The translations under genes were made by a program, and so were the position numbers. DNA of 64,000 nt from Eucalyptus grandis (lineage: Eukaryota > Streptophyta > Magnoliopsida > Myrtales > Myrtaceae): positions 6,067,398 through 6,131,397 of the forward strand of contig NC_052618.1 of the NCBI RefSeq assembly GCF_016545825.1, read 5' to 3'. Under the pieces are notes generated by a model. That model had not been told where the DNA came from, did no database searches, and saw only the letters and a program-made list of their open reading frames with translations. Positions 46,723 to 57,328 of the stretch are shown one piece after another (the stretch's first letter is position 1; every line of letters starts with the position of its first letter).

Positions 46723-49700
46723 GTATGTACTCGTAATCTCATCTTTTGTGCTTGATTTATCATTTAGCATGAGTCTCGCTAAAGAAAACTCAAGAAAAAC
46801 GGTCATTTTTGTAATTTTAATTTTAGAGTGCATCCCTTGGTTTTTAGTGGCTTGGTATGGTTATGGAATAATTTCTAACCATGCCGTAGGGTAAAATTCA
46901 AAATTTAGGTCTGCATATGATTTGGCTTATTAAGATTCAAGTATGTGCCACTTGTTGACCTAAGCATATGCCTACCCATATAAACCGTTGACTCAGCTCC
47001 TACCTTTCACAGTTTCAGAGCCAAACTTGGTAAAGCCTCTACTTGTTTCTTGTTTCCTCGTATTGCCAGTTAAGGAAACTATCAAATTGCACAAAGAAAT
47101 TTCATCTTTTTATGATTTGTTTGCAGAAATGTTTCTGGTTGTGATTTATGCAGGTCGTTTTGGTACATGCACCAATAAAGGATAATAACCAAAATAAAGA
47201 TTACAGCATCAGTGGACTTTATGGATTTTGTTTGAATGGCTTTCATCTGTGGCACCTGCAATACGCTCACAGAATCTGATTTCTCTGTAAACACAGGAAA
47301 CTTAGTAATTAACTGCTCTCTACGAGACCAAGCTAAATCTGGCAAAGCATGCAACTACTATATAAAACAAATACAACTTTGCTATTAGGAACTGTGCAGT
47401 CCCTGAATCAGCATATAGAGCAAGGCAGAAGTGCATCACGGACAAGACCCATCAGTATCCTTAACATGGACATTGCAGAGTCTGACCCTTCCCTATTCCA
47501 GAGGCTCTTCCACTAGGTGAAAAGAGATAGTAAGTTCCTGATGGCCAAAGTTAATATTTGCTCTATATAGTAGTCCCAGTTCTTTGCCAGATCTTACTCG
47601 GTTGTTACGGGGTAAGAAGCTGATTGCTTATTTTCCTCCTTGCTCTACAATGCAACCCCAAACGTAATGCAAAACTTCCATATTAGGCTCATTTGACCTG
47701 CTGATTTGGCTTGGATATGGTCATTGGTGTGCAAGAGTCGTGATATCTGCCATTTGACCATTTGGTCCACAAGTTTTGCATCGGTTTCAGTTAATGGTGC
47801 TTAAGAAATGGATATTTTCCCTTCCGTGTGCTGTACCCATCTGAACTGATTGTTTTTTTATTAGTTATGACAATAAATGCGCGGAAGAGACAGGATTTCG
47901 GCAAGATATATCTTCTTTCTTATGATGTTATTTCTTTGTATTAGGAGTATGGAGTCACAAGATAAATTATGTTGAAGCACTAATGCATCCTCTAAAACTT
48001 GCTATCAAGTTGCTGCAGCATTAAATGGTGAACTTTTTGCAGATGGCAGGGTAGAGATTAGAAGAATGACCGTAGCAGGTGATGAGACGGATCACAGGTC
48101 TGGGAAGGTGTTTGAGTGGAGAATTGAAAGCCTTTTCCCGACTGGGCTCTTCTCTCTTTTGAGCTGCCCAGACCCATTGATCACACAGTTCACCGGCAAC
48201 TTCAGTGCATATGGGATTTTCCAGTGATTCATCGAGAAGTGGATGGACAATCTCTAAATCTGGCAACTAAGGCTTCATAGGAGTATTGACTTCATAAAGG
48301 GAAAATGTCATAGCGTTTCCGGGCACTTGCTAAGGCTCTTTAGTTATGCTTTTGTTAAGTAGACTTTTCAAAAAGTTCTTCGTCTCGTACGTTAGTCCTC
48401 ATCCATTCTACTAATGGGATATATTTGCCCTTTAAAGTATTGGATACTCTTGTTTTCCTATAGAGAATATGTTGCTCTGCACATAAAATCAGATTATGCA
48501 AGCAAGTTTATCTGGTTGTGATTTTTTGCTTGTTTTCTCATTACCTATGCTGAGGTGCCTTAAGCCAGATGAAGAGTGTAAGATGTTCAGACCGTTGGGC
48601 TTTGTTTCAAATGGGTTTCGTCTACAATATCGGCACTTCCAAGTCCTAGATATGTCCAAGGGTATTATCTGGATTTTTTGGTTTCTTGGCCTGATCTTAC
48701 CTAGAATTGGTTCATATCACCATGGCAAGATAGAAAGGATCGAGTAAACCTTCATAAAGTCAGCATGCGCTTTGGGCACCTTGGATTGGCACATACTATC
48801 CACAAGTGTCCTTAGAAGGTTGTTAATGGATAAGTCTTAACTTAAAAAGGTGGTGTTTTCCTGTGTTATGGAATTTAGGGCCCATCAAACAAACTATGGA
48901 ATTCTTTCATGGGTGGGACTGGAAGCATTAGGGTGCTTTGTAGGTGGTGGCATAAATTATTTTCTTGTAGACTTTGACCGGTGGCAGTGAGTAATGAAAC
49001 CGCAAAGATAGGGACGATTAGCCAAATTTGGACACCTCTTGTGTAAAGCTTTTGTTATAGAAAATAATATTATAGTGTTAGTCGATGTACATTTGTCTTA
49101 CTCAAATGTTGCAGGTACTACATTAGCATAAAGATGAGTTAGTGCAGGCATTTAACCAGAGTGAGGTTGCTGAGTGGCTCTATCTGATACATCACCCTTA
49201 GATCAAATCAACTGGTGCATTTACCTTTCTTTTCTTCTCTTGCCTTGTTCTATCTCCCCAAGCTTTTGGAAGGTTCTTTTGTGAGACTAAAAGCTTGTAT
49301 CATATATTATATCGTCAAAACATCACAAATTTTCTATGTCGATAAGGGTTCATTTTCTGGTTGTAGTGTGATGAATTTTTGCATAATGAGCAATACTAGC
49401 AACCATGAAAAGCCATTGTTAAAACTCTACCAAGCTTTCAAGAGGACAAAGGGGAAATGCACATATAGTTTACCTGATTTGTGCATCATTTCTTATAGAT
49501 TCATATTAATCGAAATCGGGACTCTGAGATTGGATGTGTAGAATTTTATCTCTTCAAGCACAAAAAACATACCTGGTGAAATTGAGTTCTTGCCCACATT
49601 ATTTTGCGAAATTGAAGTAGTGCATTTTGTATGACACTGGTATTCAATAGTTGAGGGCCAAAAAGAACTCGAACACAGCATTTCGATGTTTGAAAAACAA

Positions 49701-49841
49701 AGTTTTCAAGATATCTTTTAACAATACAAAGAGTGAGAATTAAGAACCACCATATTCTTTATAACAAGAATTAAAAATTCAAGATTGTTTTGATTTCCAA
49801 AACTAACTTAAAGTTAACTAATGTCGATTTTGTTTGTATAT
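46723..49841. other. MULE interior, unassigned
   Basis: About 3.1 kb of AT-rich sequence between the plus-strand and minus-strand gene fragments. A minus-strand open frame at 48,021-48,266 (PDLEIVHPLLDESLENPICT, then EVAGELCDQWVWAAQKREEP) has coding-like composition but is unrecognised. No transposase signature is seen. This is where the two opposite sets of captured fragments meet. Confidence 0.4.
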
Positions 49842-50155
49842 CTACACACTCAAAAGCTGCAGAAATTCTTTAGATCCTCTTCCTTGCCATACCAACTTGG
49901 TATTTATCTTCAAAATGTGAGGATACAGATCCTTGGAGGAGTTCCTAACCAATCCCCTCGGTGACTCTAGTAGCAAGTGATATATCTGCACAAACATTCG
50001 ATTATTTATATGCATGCGTTGTTTCAAATGCCATTTACATATGCACCAATATGTCTTTAGTTGTTCAAATTGAATAGGATTGGAGAAACTAAAACCTTGA
50101 GGAGACTTCTTCTCATCGTAGAGCAGCTGCTGCAATGGATATGGGGCTCCTCCTG
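49842..50155 (-). pseudogene. Exon-like fragment, unrecognised
   Basis: The minus-strand frame begins after an acceptor-like tract with GGAPYPLQQLLYDEKKSPQG and FSFSNPIQFEQL, and continues to YPHILKINTKLVWQG. The composition is protein-like but I do not recognise the family. It may be a captured exon of the same unknown gene as the block at 50.4-51.3 kb. Confidence 0.3.
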
Positions 50156-50399
50156 CAAAATTAGAGGATAAAAACAGAGAATACGTTCAGCACTTGAAAA
50201 GGAACAACAAGAAAGCATTTGAACTAAACCTGGTAAGTAATCTTTATACACAGCAGGTCTACATTGACGAACCTTCTCAAATCACAACATCTTTCAACCT
50301 CAATAGAAGAAAGATGAAATGTTGTCAACCAAGTTTTACAGTTTTCGACTCTTCCTCCAGCTTTACCATTAAAATTCCAGCCAATGAGAGAATAACCAC

Positions 50400-51270
50400 T
50401 GAAAAACATTCAGATTGTGCAGTTTGATATCACTGTCAATGCTTATATCAACTTGTCCGTCATCAGCAAGTCCAGCCCCGTCTCCCGCATCTAAGTTGAT
50501 TTCGCCAAGTACTATGTCGATGTCTCGTCCCCGCTTCTCCGGAACAAGTAAACTAATAGACTTAAGGATGTCTACAATACATACATAAACATAAAACAAT
50601 GAACTTGCATCATTACCTCTAACACGACAGCCCACCAGCCCAAAACCCAATCAACCTGAAAAGCAGAAATGGGTCAAATGAATTAAAGATGGATTCTAAG
50701 ATCGATCACCAGAATCAAACAACAAAGTTGGTCATAAGTAGATTTACCTGCTGAAATTCACTCTGGCAGTGCCGCTTATGCACATTGGTGTATCATTCAC
50801 ATGACGGTCTCTTTTCTTTGGCTTTACTGGTGGGCTTTTCAACTCTCCAGAAAGCTTCTGCACCACAAAATCAATTTAAAATATATCATCAAGCCTCAAT
50901 AAAAGTATCTTATATATGTCTATGCGTAATATGTCGGTAATGAAAAGGCCAATGTAAAAGTATCTACCTTTTGTTTATTTGGACCATTTGAACCTTCTTT
51001 TGCTCCATTTTCTTTCATGGCAGACCATGAACCCTTGTTTACAAACGTTCTTTTTCTTAATTGTGAATTACCTATTTCAGGTATTGCAGCTTTCTTCTTT
51101 GATCCATGTCTCTTAAAAGTAGCAATAATTTGCTTGCCATCATCATTCCTGCTCTTAGAAGCAGCAATAATTTGCTTGCTGTCATCATTCCTGCTCTTAG
51201 AAGTAGCAATAATTTGCTTTCCATTGTCAGTCATGCGTTTCTTCTGAATGTCATTTTTTCTACACAAGCT
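50400..51270 (-). pseudogene. Lysine-rich, possibly chromodomain-protein fragment
   Basis: Three exon-like minus-strand blocks. About 50,960-51,267 contains three near-identical KQIIA-type repeats separated by SKSRNDD-like spacers, then GSKKKAAIPEIGN. About 50,749-50,857 reads KLSGELKSPPVKPKKRDRHV and ends ISGTARVNF before a GTAAAT donor. About 50,400-50,655 starts VDWVLGCRV after an acceptor and includes EINLDAGDGAGLADDGQVDI. The VDWVLGCRV start is reminiscent of a chromodomain in CHD3-type remodellers (CHR4/PICKLE-related), but this is a weak resemblance. No stop disrupts the individual blocks. It lies within the MULE, so it is most likely a captured fragment. Confidence 0.35.
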
Positions 51271-51709
51271 TTCTCTTCTTAGCTCTCTTTACTAGCACCA
51301 ATTCCAAGAGCAGCTTGACCATCTGGACTAATGAATCAATCAGAACATTGAGAATTTTTCTCTGATGCATTTTGCATTCCTTTTTTCAGAGCCTTCAATT
51401 TTTAATAGCATGTTTCTTGCTCATGCCAATTAGTGTTAGCAAAGCATTTGAACATTACATCTTTATTTTCCACATGCCAAACAACTGACTCACTAAAAAA
51501 GGATTAGTTTGTGTCACCATATGGTTATGCAGATCGCAGTGTCATCTCATATAAAGCCTTTTCTCCATAATGTCTTGTCCAATATTGGTAGCCCCGTGCA
51601 TTTTGTTGCATTAACTAATAGATATAAAACAAACTATCTCTCACCCATTTCCTACGTTCAACTTATGGTAACCAAGACACAGAATGGCGAAGTATCTTAT
51701 ATTACGTAC

Positions 51710-54700
51710 ATCAGGAGATTCAAGACCTTGGCCAACTATAAACATCACAGTAACCATGCAACGAACTTGGTGCCACAAAAATGCACTGCCCTTAATTTTG
51801 AAACACCACAGTTCATTACTTTCCAACCTGCATAAAAGGAAGTTCCTTAAAATCATAAAAGACACTGCAAACTAGATTGGTCTTATTAATATAATAACTT
51901 GTACATGAGAGAAACTGGCCAAAATGAAAAGGCCCTTTTTTTTGCCTTTTGATTTCTCTTTCATCATACCAACAAAAATATAGATGCATCTTTGCATCTT
52001 TTCTTAACTTATAAAGATCTCAAAAAACATCTACCGGAACCAACCTCTTATCACAAGAAGAGAGTTCAAAGGATGTTATATGACGCTTGTAGTTGTGGAC
52101 ATTAAATGCATCCATCTTACAAAATTTCTGAAATCATGATCCCCCACAAACTTTTGGCCTGCACTCTCCATTGCCTAGCATAAAAACAGAGAAAGGACTT
52201 CTATCAAATGAAATGAAATAGTCATAATATCAATATTTTGGTTCAAAATCAGCATAAAGTAGTTTATGAAATGAAGAGTTACCCTAATATCCAAATTATC
52301 TCTCCAAAAGAAATATTTGTACTCCCTGCTCATACAGCTAAACCTGCAAGATATTGAGGAAGACAAAATCATGTGAAAAGGCAAACCCCACCTACGTTTC
52401 CGCAATCATTAACATTATAAAATCAACAAATTGGAGGCATCTCTAATGCATTTCATTAACAGAATCCCATCATATCGAATCAAAATAAAGTACACCATGC
52501 CACCATGAGAAGGAAAACAACCTTGCACTAAAATCAATTGGAACAGGACACCAGCCAGTTACTCGGATATCTTTGGGTAAGACTCGATTCAACACTCTCA
52601 CATAATCAATTTCCGCGTCTAAGACTGACATATAAATGAAAGTAAGCATCATATTGAACATGATAATTTTTCATCATAAATAATTCGTTGCAGCAAATCA
52701 AATAAAGTAAGAATCTGTAATGACTGCATAATCCCAACATATATGCACTTTCCTGCAGAATACCCTGCTAACTTGGAAATGCTAACCACTTAGTCTGAAA
52801 TAAGCCACTTTTGATTAGGAAAGCAGTGTGATGTGTACACGTATGTATAGGAATATGTATATTTAATGGATGCTTTATTACCGTACCAGCAGTTTATTTC
52901 CAGCTTGACATCAGCCTTGCACAAAATACACCGATTTTTAACAATTAATGTTTTCTCTTTAATGGGTCTGTAGCAATTGAATTGAGTCACAAATTTCCAG
53001 TGAAGTTCAAACTTCATTCAAAAGCAATTTAAAGACTCATAGCAATAAAATAGAGCTCAAAACAATTAAAGATCAGTCACTTAAACAACATACCATCTCT
53101 ATCTATAGAAAGTCCCCAATTGTTTGCATCATCTGTGTTCTTAGGTCGCAGGTTTGATCGTAGAAACAGGGAAATGACCTGCATCAGAAAGCAAACCATA
53201 GCCTACTCATGATGCACCTAAGAAAAGAAGCAAACAGGAGATAATAGAACAACAACATTAATAATAAAAGAAAGAGCCTACTGCAAACATAATTATCCTA
53301 GGTAAAATGACAATTGATACTAGACACTTGTCCACGTCATAAAACCTTCTTGTATCTTGTGGTGGTATCTCTATCAACATTTCAATCATCTTGCAAAGAG
53401 ACTCCCAGCTATCAGAACTCTCGCTCTTTGGTACTTTCTCATCTCCAATTCATATCATTGCTTCTCTAACAAAAATTCACTTCAGAACTTGCACTCCAAT
53501 TACAATATTCTATGATCTAATTAACACCCAATCTCAAATTCCTTGAGAAAATCAAGCTTCACATATTGCTCCTAACCGATTCTTATACGGTAAGATTATA
53601 ATCAACAAAAGCTCTCGTGAAAGGAACATCATCATGAATATTCACAGTAATCACATCTATCACGAGGATGGAAATATATGGTTGTTATAAGGAAAACTCT
53701 GATAATTGCCCCTTGTGCCCATACTTCCACAATTGCATTTTAGTAGTTAAAAGTACTAAGTAGTACACATGCAACAGTTAACCATCTTTTTCCAGAAGCC
53801 CTTAAACATGTTTCTGAGTAGCCTTGTCATCTGTTTTTCCAAGTTTAAGAAATAATCAAAATTACAAAATACAACTGAGATTGTGCTCGTCTACTAAATA
53901 TAAGTTGACACGCGTTTTTGCAAGAAAATGCTCAACATTTAATACAGGTTGAAACAAAGACCCACATTCTCTCCGCAAGGAAATGGTGATTGCACGGAAT
54001 AGTGAGCCAAAGATAAAACCCAATCTAGCGTCTGTGAACAAAATAACAATCTACCGATCCATCAAGAAACTTAGAAGCGGAGTAGCAGTTTTTGAACTTG
54101 TCCAAAAGATGAAACTCCTTTGTCTGTTCTGCCACATCTTGAGTACTGTGACTTTTTCTTGTCACCAACTAAAAGCTTAGTCTTCTCAAGAGCTTTAAAA
54201 TTTCAGACTGCATGACACCAAAATCAGTATGATGGGATTCGGATCAAAATGAATTAGGTGTCTGCCAAGAATGTCAAAAATGCCAAAATAGAACATCTGC
54301 TGATTTTAAATTGATAGCATCCATGATTTAAACATTCGCATTGCACAATATTAAAGAACTCTTCCATGTATCTTTGATAATAAGCAGAAACTCAGTGACT
54401 TTGCTTGCATGGTACAAACTGATCTACTAGTGTACCGAAAGATAGTGTCCTTACTGAAAACATAAATTTAAATCTTATGAAGAAGTAGAACCCTCTTTTA
54501 TAGCACATATTTTCCATTAGGCCCAATGCTGAAATGAATGAAGATTTTGGGGAGAAGATGGAATGTAGGACCGACCTCGACAGTTGGATCCAATTGTGCT
54601 TCAGAGGCAAAACCATAAAACCTGTAAAATAAAGCAAAAGTGAAGCGATTTCATTGTGCCAAAGAAAAGCTAGAGTACATTCAATGGCCTAAGGCACGAC

Positions 54701-56064
54701 ACATTCAGGATTTCATATGTCTAGGAAATTAGTCAGACTTGCCATGTGGTGTAACAGAAAATTATCGAACACATTTCACGAATCACATCCACTACACATT
54801 TACTTGTGACAGATTCTGCAACTTAAGAGATTTCTGCAGTGACACCCTAGTTTTAGAACATGAATGCTTCCATAGCAGCAATATCCTCAAATTATTAATA
54901 ACAGCTAAACTTTCACAATTTCTAGAGTATTTTATATTCCATGCTGCCTCTTAAGAACAGACAAAATCAAGACAAAGGGAAAGATAATATACTATACCAG
55001 ATTAAAATCGTTTTATGATGCAACAGTTGCATTGTATGACAAACAGTACAATGGCTACAATCTGTACCTTTGTCCAAAATACATCAATCTTAGAGCAACA
55101 TATTGCCTTGGATGGTGTTCAAGAATTCCTGTTTTGAAATCTGCAGCAGGAGGTATCACAACATTCACTAAAATATGGCTGCACATTGAAAGAACTTTAG
55201 CCGAACAGCATGCTCATCTCTATGGAAGCAGGGTTGTAAGAAATTACTAACTCAAACCCTATAAAACTTAGTATTAAAAACTATTCGCACAACAATATTG
55301 ATGCTTTGATTATGTCTAGTTTTAGCGCTTAGGGTCGCTTGTTTTTCTTTAGACTGTTTGGAGTCACAACTAACACAGCCTGCTAAGCAACTCCACAAAA
55401 CTTCACCACTATAGTATCCTGTAACCTCTCAAAATTTGCAAGAAGGCCACTTAATTATTGTTTGACTTTTGAACTTAAACCGTTCCTCCTGTTCCTGAAA
55501 CAGGCTGACCTCCCAAGTCACTGAAAACCCCTCGACTGGAACTTGAAGAGCAATAAACATACAAGATCTCAGTGGTTCAGATTAAACATGCAATTGGAGC
55601 TCAAAGAGTTTGACCAGTAGCACTTTTTTTCTTCCTAGTCTTCTTGTCCAGCTTCATTGATTTGCCATTCCCATCGACCACTCCACTTCCCTCTACGACA
55701 CAACCAATCTTGTCTTCCATCTGCACAAAATGAAGCAATAAGCTCAAGTACATCGCATTCAGCACGAAACATTGAATTTCGCTTATCCCCTATATGCATG
55801 GCCAATAACAAAGAAGCGCCAACCAAAAGATGCATGCATTCACTCAAACCACCGACAAACAATGCATGCCCGACTCAAACGCACGCTCAACCCAACACCG
55901 AAACCGGCTTCGAGCTGCTACAAAGATATCAAGATTCATTCGAGAAGTCCTAAAGACAGTGAAATCCTCTCGAAAAGTGAAAAGGGAGAATCGAAATGGC
56001 TCACCTTTTGACAGCAACATCCAGAGAGTCGAGAAGAAAGGTCGGCGTTCTGCTTCTCCAACTC
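51710..56064 (-). pseudogene. tRNA pseudouridine synthase 3 (PUS3/DEG1-like) fragment
   Basis: The normal enzyme makes pseudouridine at tRNA positions 38/39. Minus-strand exons: 56,005-56,064 (QELEKQNADLSSRLSGCCCQ, N-terminal coil), about 55,640-55,720 (MEDKIGCVVEGSG, KKTRKKK), 54,576-54,621 (FYGFASEAQLDPTVE), 53,094-53,178 (LFLRSNLRPKNTDDANNWG), 52,522-52,618 (DYVRVLNRVLPKDIRV, PIDFSA), 52,283-52,343 (REYKYFFWRDNLDIR), 52,045-52,174 (ESAGQKFVGDHDF) and 51,710-51,827 (IKGSAFLWHQVRCMV, IGQGLESPD-like). The exon with the catalytic-Asp motif GRTDKGV was not found between 54.6 and 53.2 kb. A 1-bp deletion near 52,118 shifts the frame. C-terminal exons are absent. Confidence 0.88.
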
Positions 56065-56292
56065 CTGAAATGCGATGGGGGCCAAGTCGCGAAACCGACA
56101 GAGTTAGCACGCGGCAGCTCGTACAGCAATCGAAACTCCCACACACACTTGCGGGTACGAACCGCTCGATCGAGTTACAGCTTCAAGGAAATCGCAATCG
56201 AATTTTAAATAGAAAAGAAAGGAGGAAGAAGCGTTTCCAATGGCGCGCACTAGAGAGAGAGAGAGTACGTTGATTGTCGTCTCCTGGAGATA

Positions 56293-56508
56293 ATGGATCC
56301 GGGAGCGAAGGGCGTCGACGAATCTACATCGGGCGAAGTAGACATTGCCTCTCCCGCTTCGCCCGCTGCGCTCGACGTTCGCTCCGCGCTCTTACTCCGG
56401 CAAGACAGAGGCAATAGAAAAGAAAAAAAGGCAAAGGAGAAAGAGAGGTCTCACGGTACCCATACGCCTCTCTCTCCTCCACCACACATCCCTCGCGGCC
56501 GTAACGGC
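56293..56508 (+). pseudogene. Possible first exon of another captured gene
   Basis: An ATG at 56,293 opens MDPGAKGVDESTSGEVDIA, then SPASPAALDVRSALLL, with typical plant N-terminal composition and high GC. It runs head-to-head with the PUS3 5' exon (56,064, minus) and collides with the right TIR at about 56,509. I do not recognise it. It may be the start of the gene that neighboured PUS3 in the donor locus, captured together with a shared promoter region. Confidence 0.3.
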
Positions 56509-57319
56509 GTCGCGCGAAACCCCAAAACTTAGCACCGCCACCGTATATCTAGCCTCGCAAACCTTTTTTGCTTCAAAGAAGCTCGAGAGGCCGCCGGCAG
56601 CCGGCGATTTCGGAGCCGCGGCGGAAAGTCGATGACGGCGACGAGGAGAGAGGCGAGGAGGGAAGCGGTTAGGGTGAGTGAGAGGGCTCGAGAAAGAGAG
56701 GAGGGGGCGCTTGGGGTGAGTGAGAGGCTCGGGACAGAGAGGAAAGGAGTGCTTGAGGAAGAGAGAGGCAGAAGCGGGAAGAAAAGCGCGCTTCGTTGAA
56801 AAAGAGAGAGAAAATGCAGCAAAGCTCTCCTTCTTCGCCCCCGCCGTCCGACCCCGCCAAAGTCCGCCAAGATCTCCCTCGCGACCGAGCGGGCCAGCTC
56901 GTGGACAGCGCACAGTCGGGCGGCGGGGAGCTCGGTGCCGCTCGGGAACGAGACCGAGATGCCGAGCGATGACCAGCGAGGCTTTTGGGCAGGCGGAGGC
57001 CGAGGCGGAGACGGAGGCGGAGACGGAGGCAGAGCTGGAGACGGAGGCGGAGGAGGAAAGAGGAAGGCTCTCAGCGTTCTTTTTTCTTTTACGAGGAGAG
57101 AGACCCGCGCCCATTCAAGTGAAGTGAGAGAAAAATTTTGAGCGGGAGGAATACACTGACCGTCCTTTCTTCTGCGCGAAGCCGAGCCGAGCCGACCAAA
57201 AACCAGCGCCCCCCCTTTTTCAGTGGGTCCCGCTCGGGGACACGTGCCGGCGTTTCATTGATAAGTGCGCACCAGGTCAGCAGATGACGTGGCGCGCACA
57301 TACCACTGAATATTTTCTC
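56509..57319 (-). repeat. MULE right terminal inverted repeat
   Basis: It is the complement of the left TIR. The inner boundary is near GTCGCGCGAAACCCC and the outer terminus is CCACTGAATATTTTCTC. Differences from the left copy lie mainly in the GGCGGAG-repeat zone (about 56,990-57,055). The long minus-strand open frame 56,392-57,114 is a low-complexity shadow. Confidence 0.92.
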
Positions 57320-57328
57320 CTTGACGGG
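57320..57328. repeat. 9-bp target-site duplication of the MULE, right
   Basis: CTTGACGGG is identical to 40,459-40,467. Removing the element and one copy restores a continuous retrotransposon sequence GGGTGGTTCTTGACGGGGG. Confidence 0.93.

Larger units (their letters stand above)
40468..57319. mobile_element. Giant Pack-MULE (Mutator-like element carrying gene fragments)
   Basis: The element is 16,852 bp. Its termini are GAGAAAATATTCAGTGG and the complement, each continuing into an inverted repeat of about 0.8 kb, and it is flanked by a perfect 9-bp direct repeat. I see no transposase-like domain or zinc finger inside. The interior contains exon-intron fragments of at least three recognisable, unrelated cellular genes: glucosidase II beta and an RDR on the plus strand, PUS3 on the minus strand. 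There are also unrecognised exon-like pieces. Introns are retained, so capture was at the DNA level. Pack-MULEs are usually a few kb, so this size is unusual. It lies inside, and is therefore younger than, the LTR retrotransposon. Confidence 0.88.

Noticed and set aside
56392..57114. 240-codon minus-strand open frame
   Set aside because: It lies almost entirely in the right TIR and matches the low-complexity frame of the left TIR; Ser/Ala and Arg runs come from the CTCCGC repeats.
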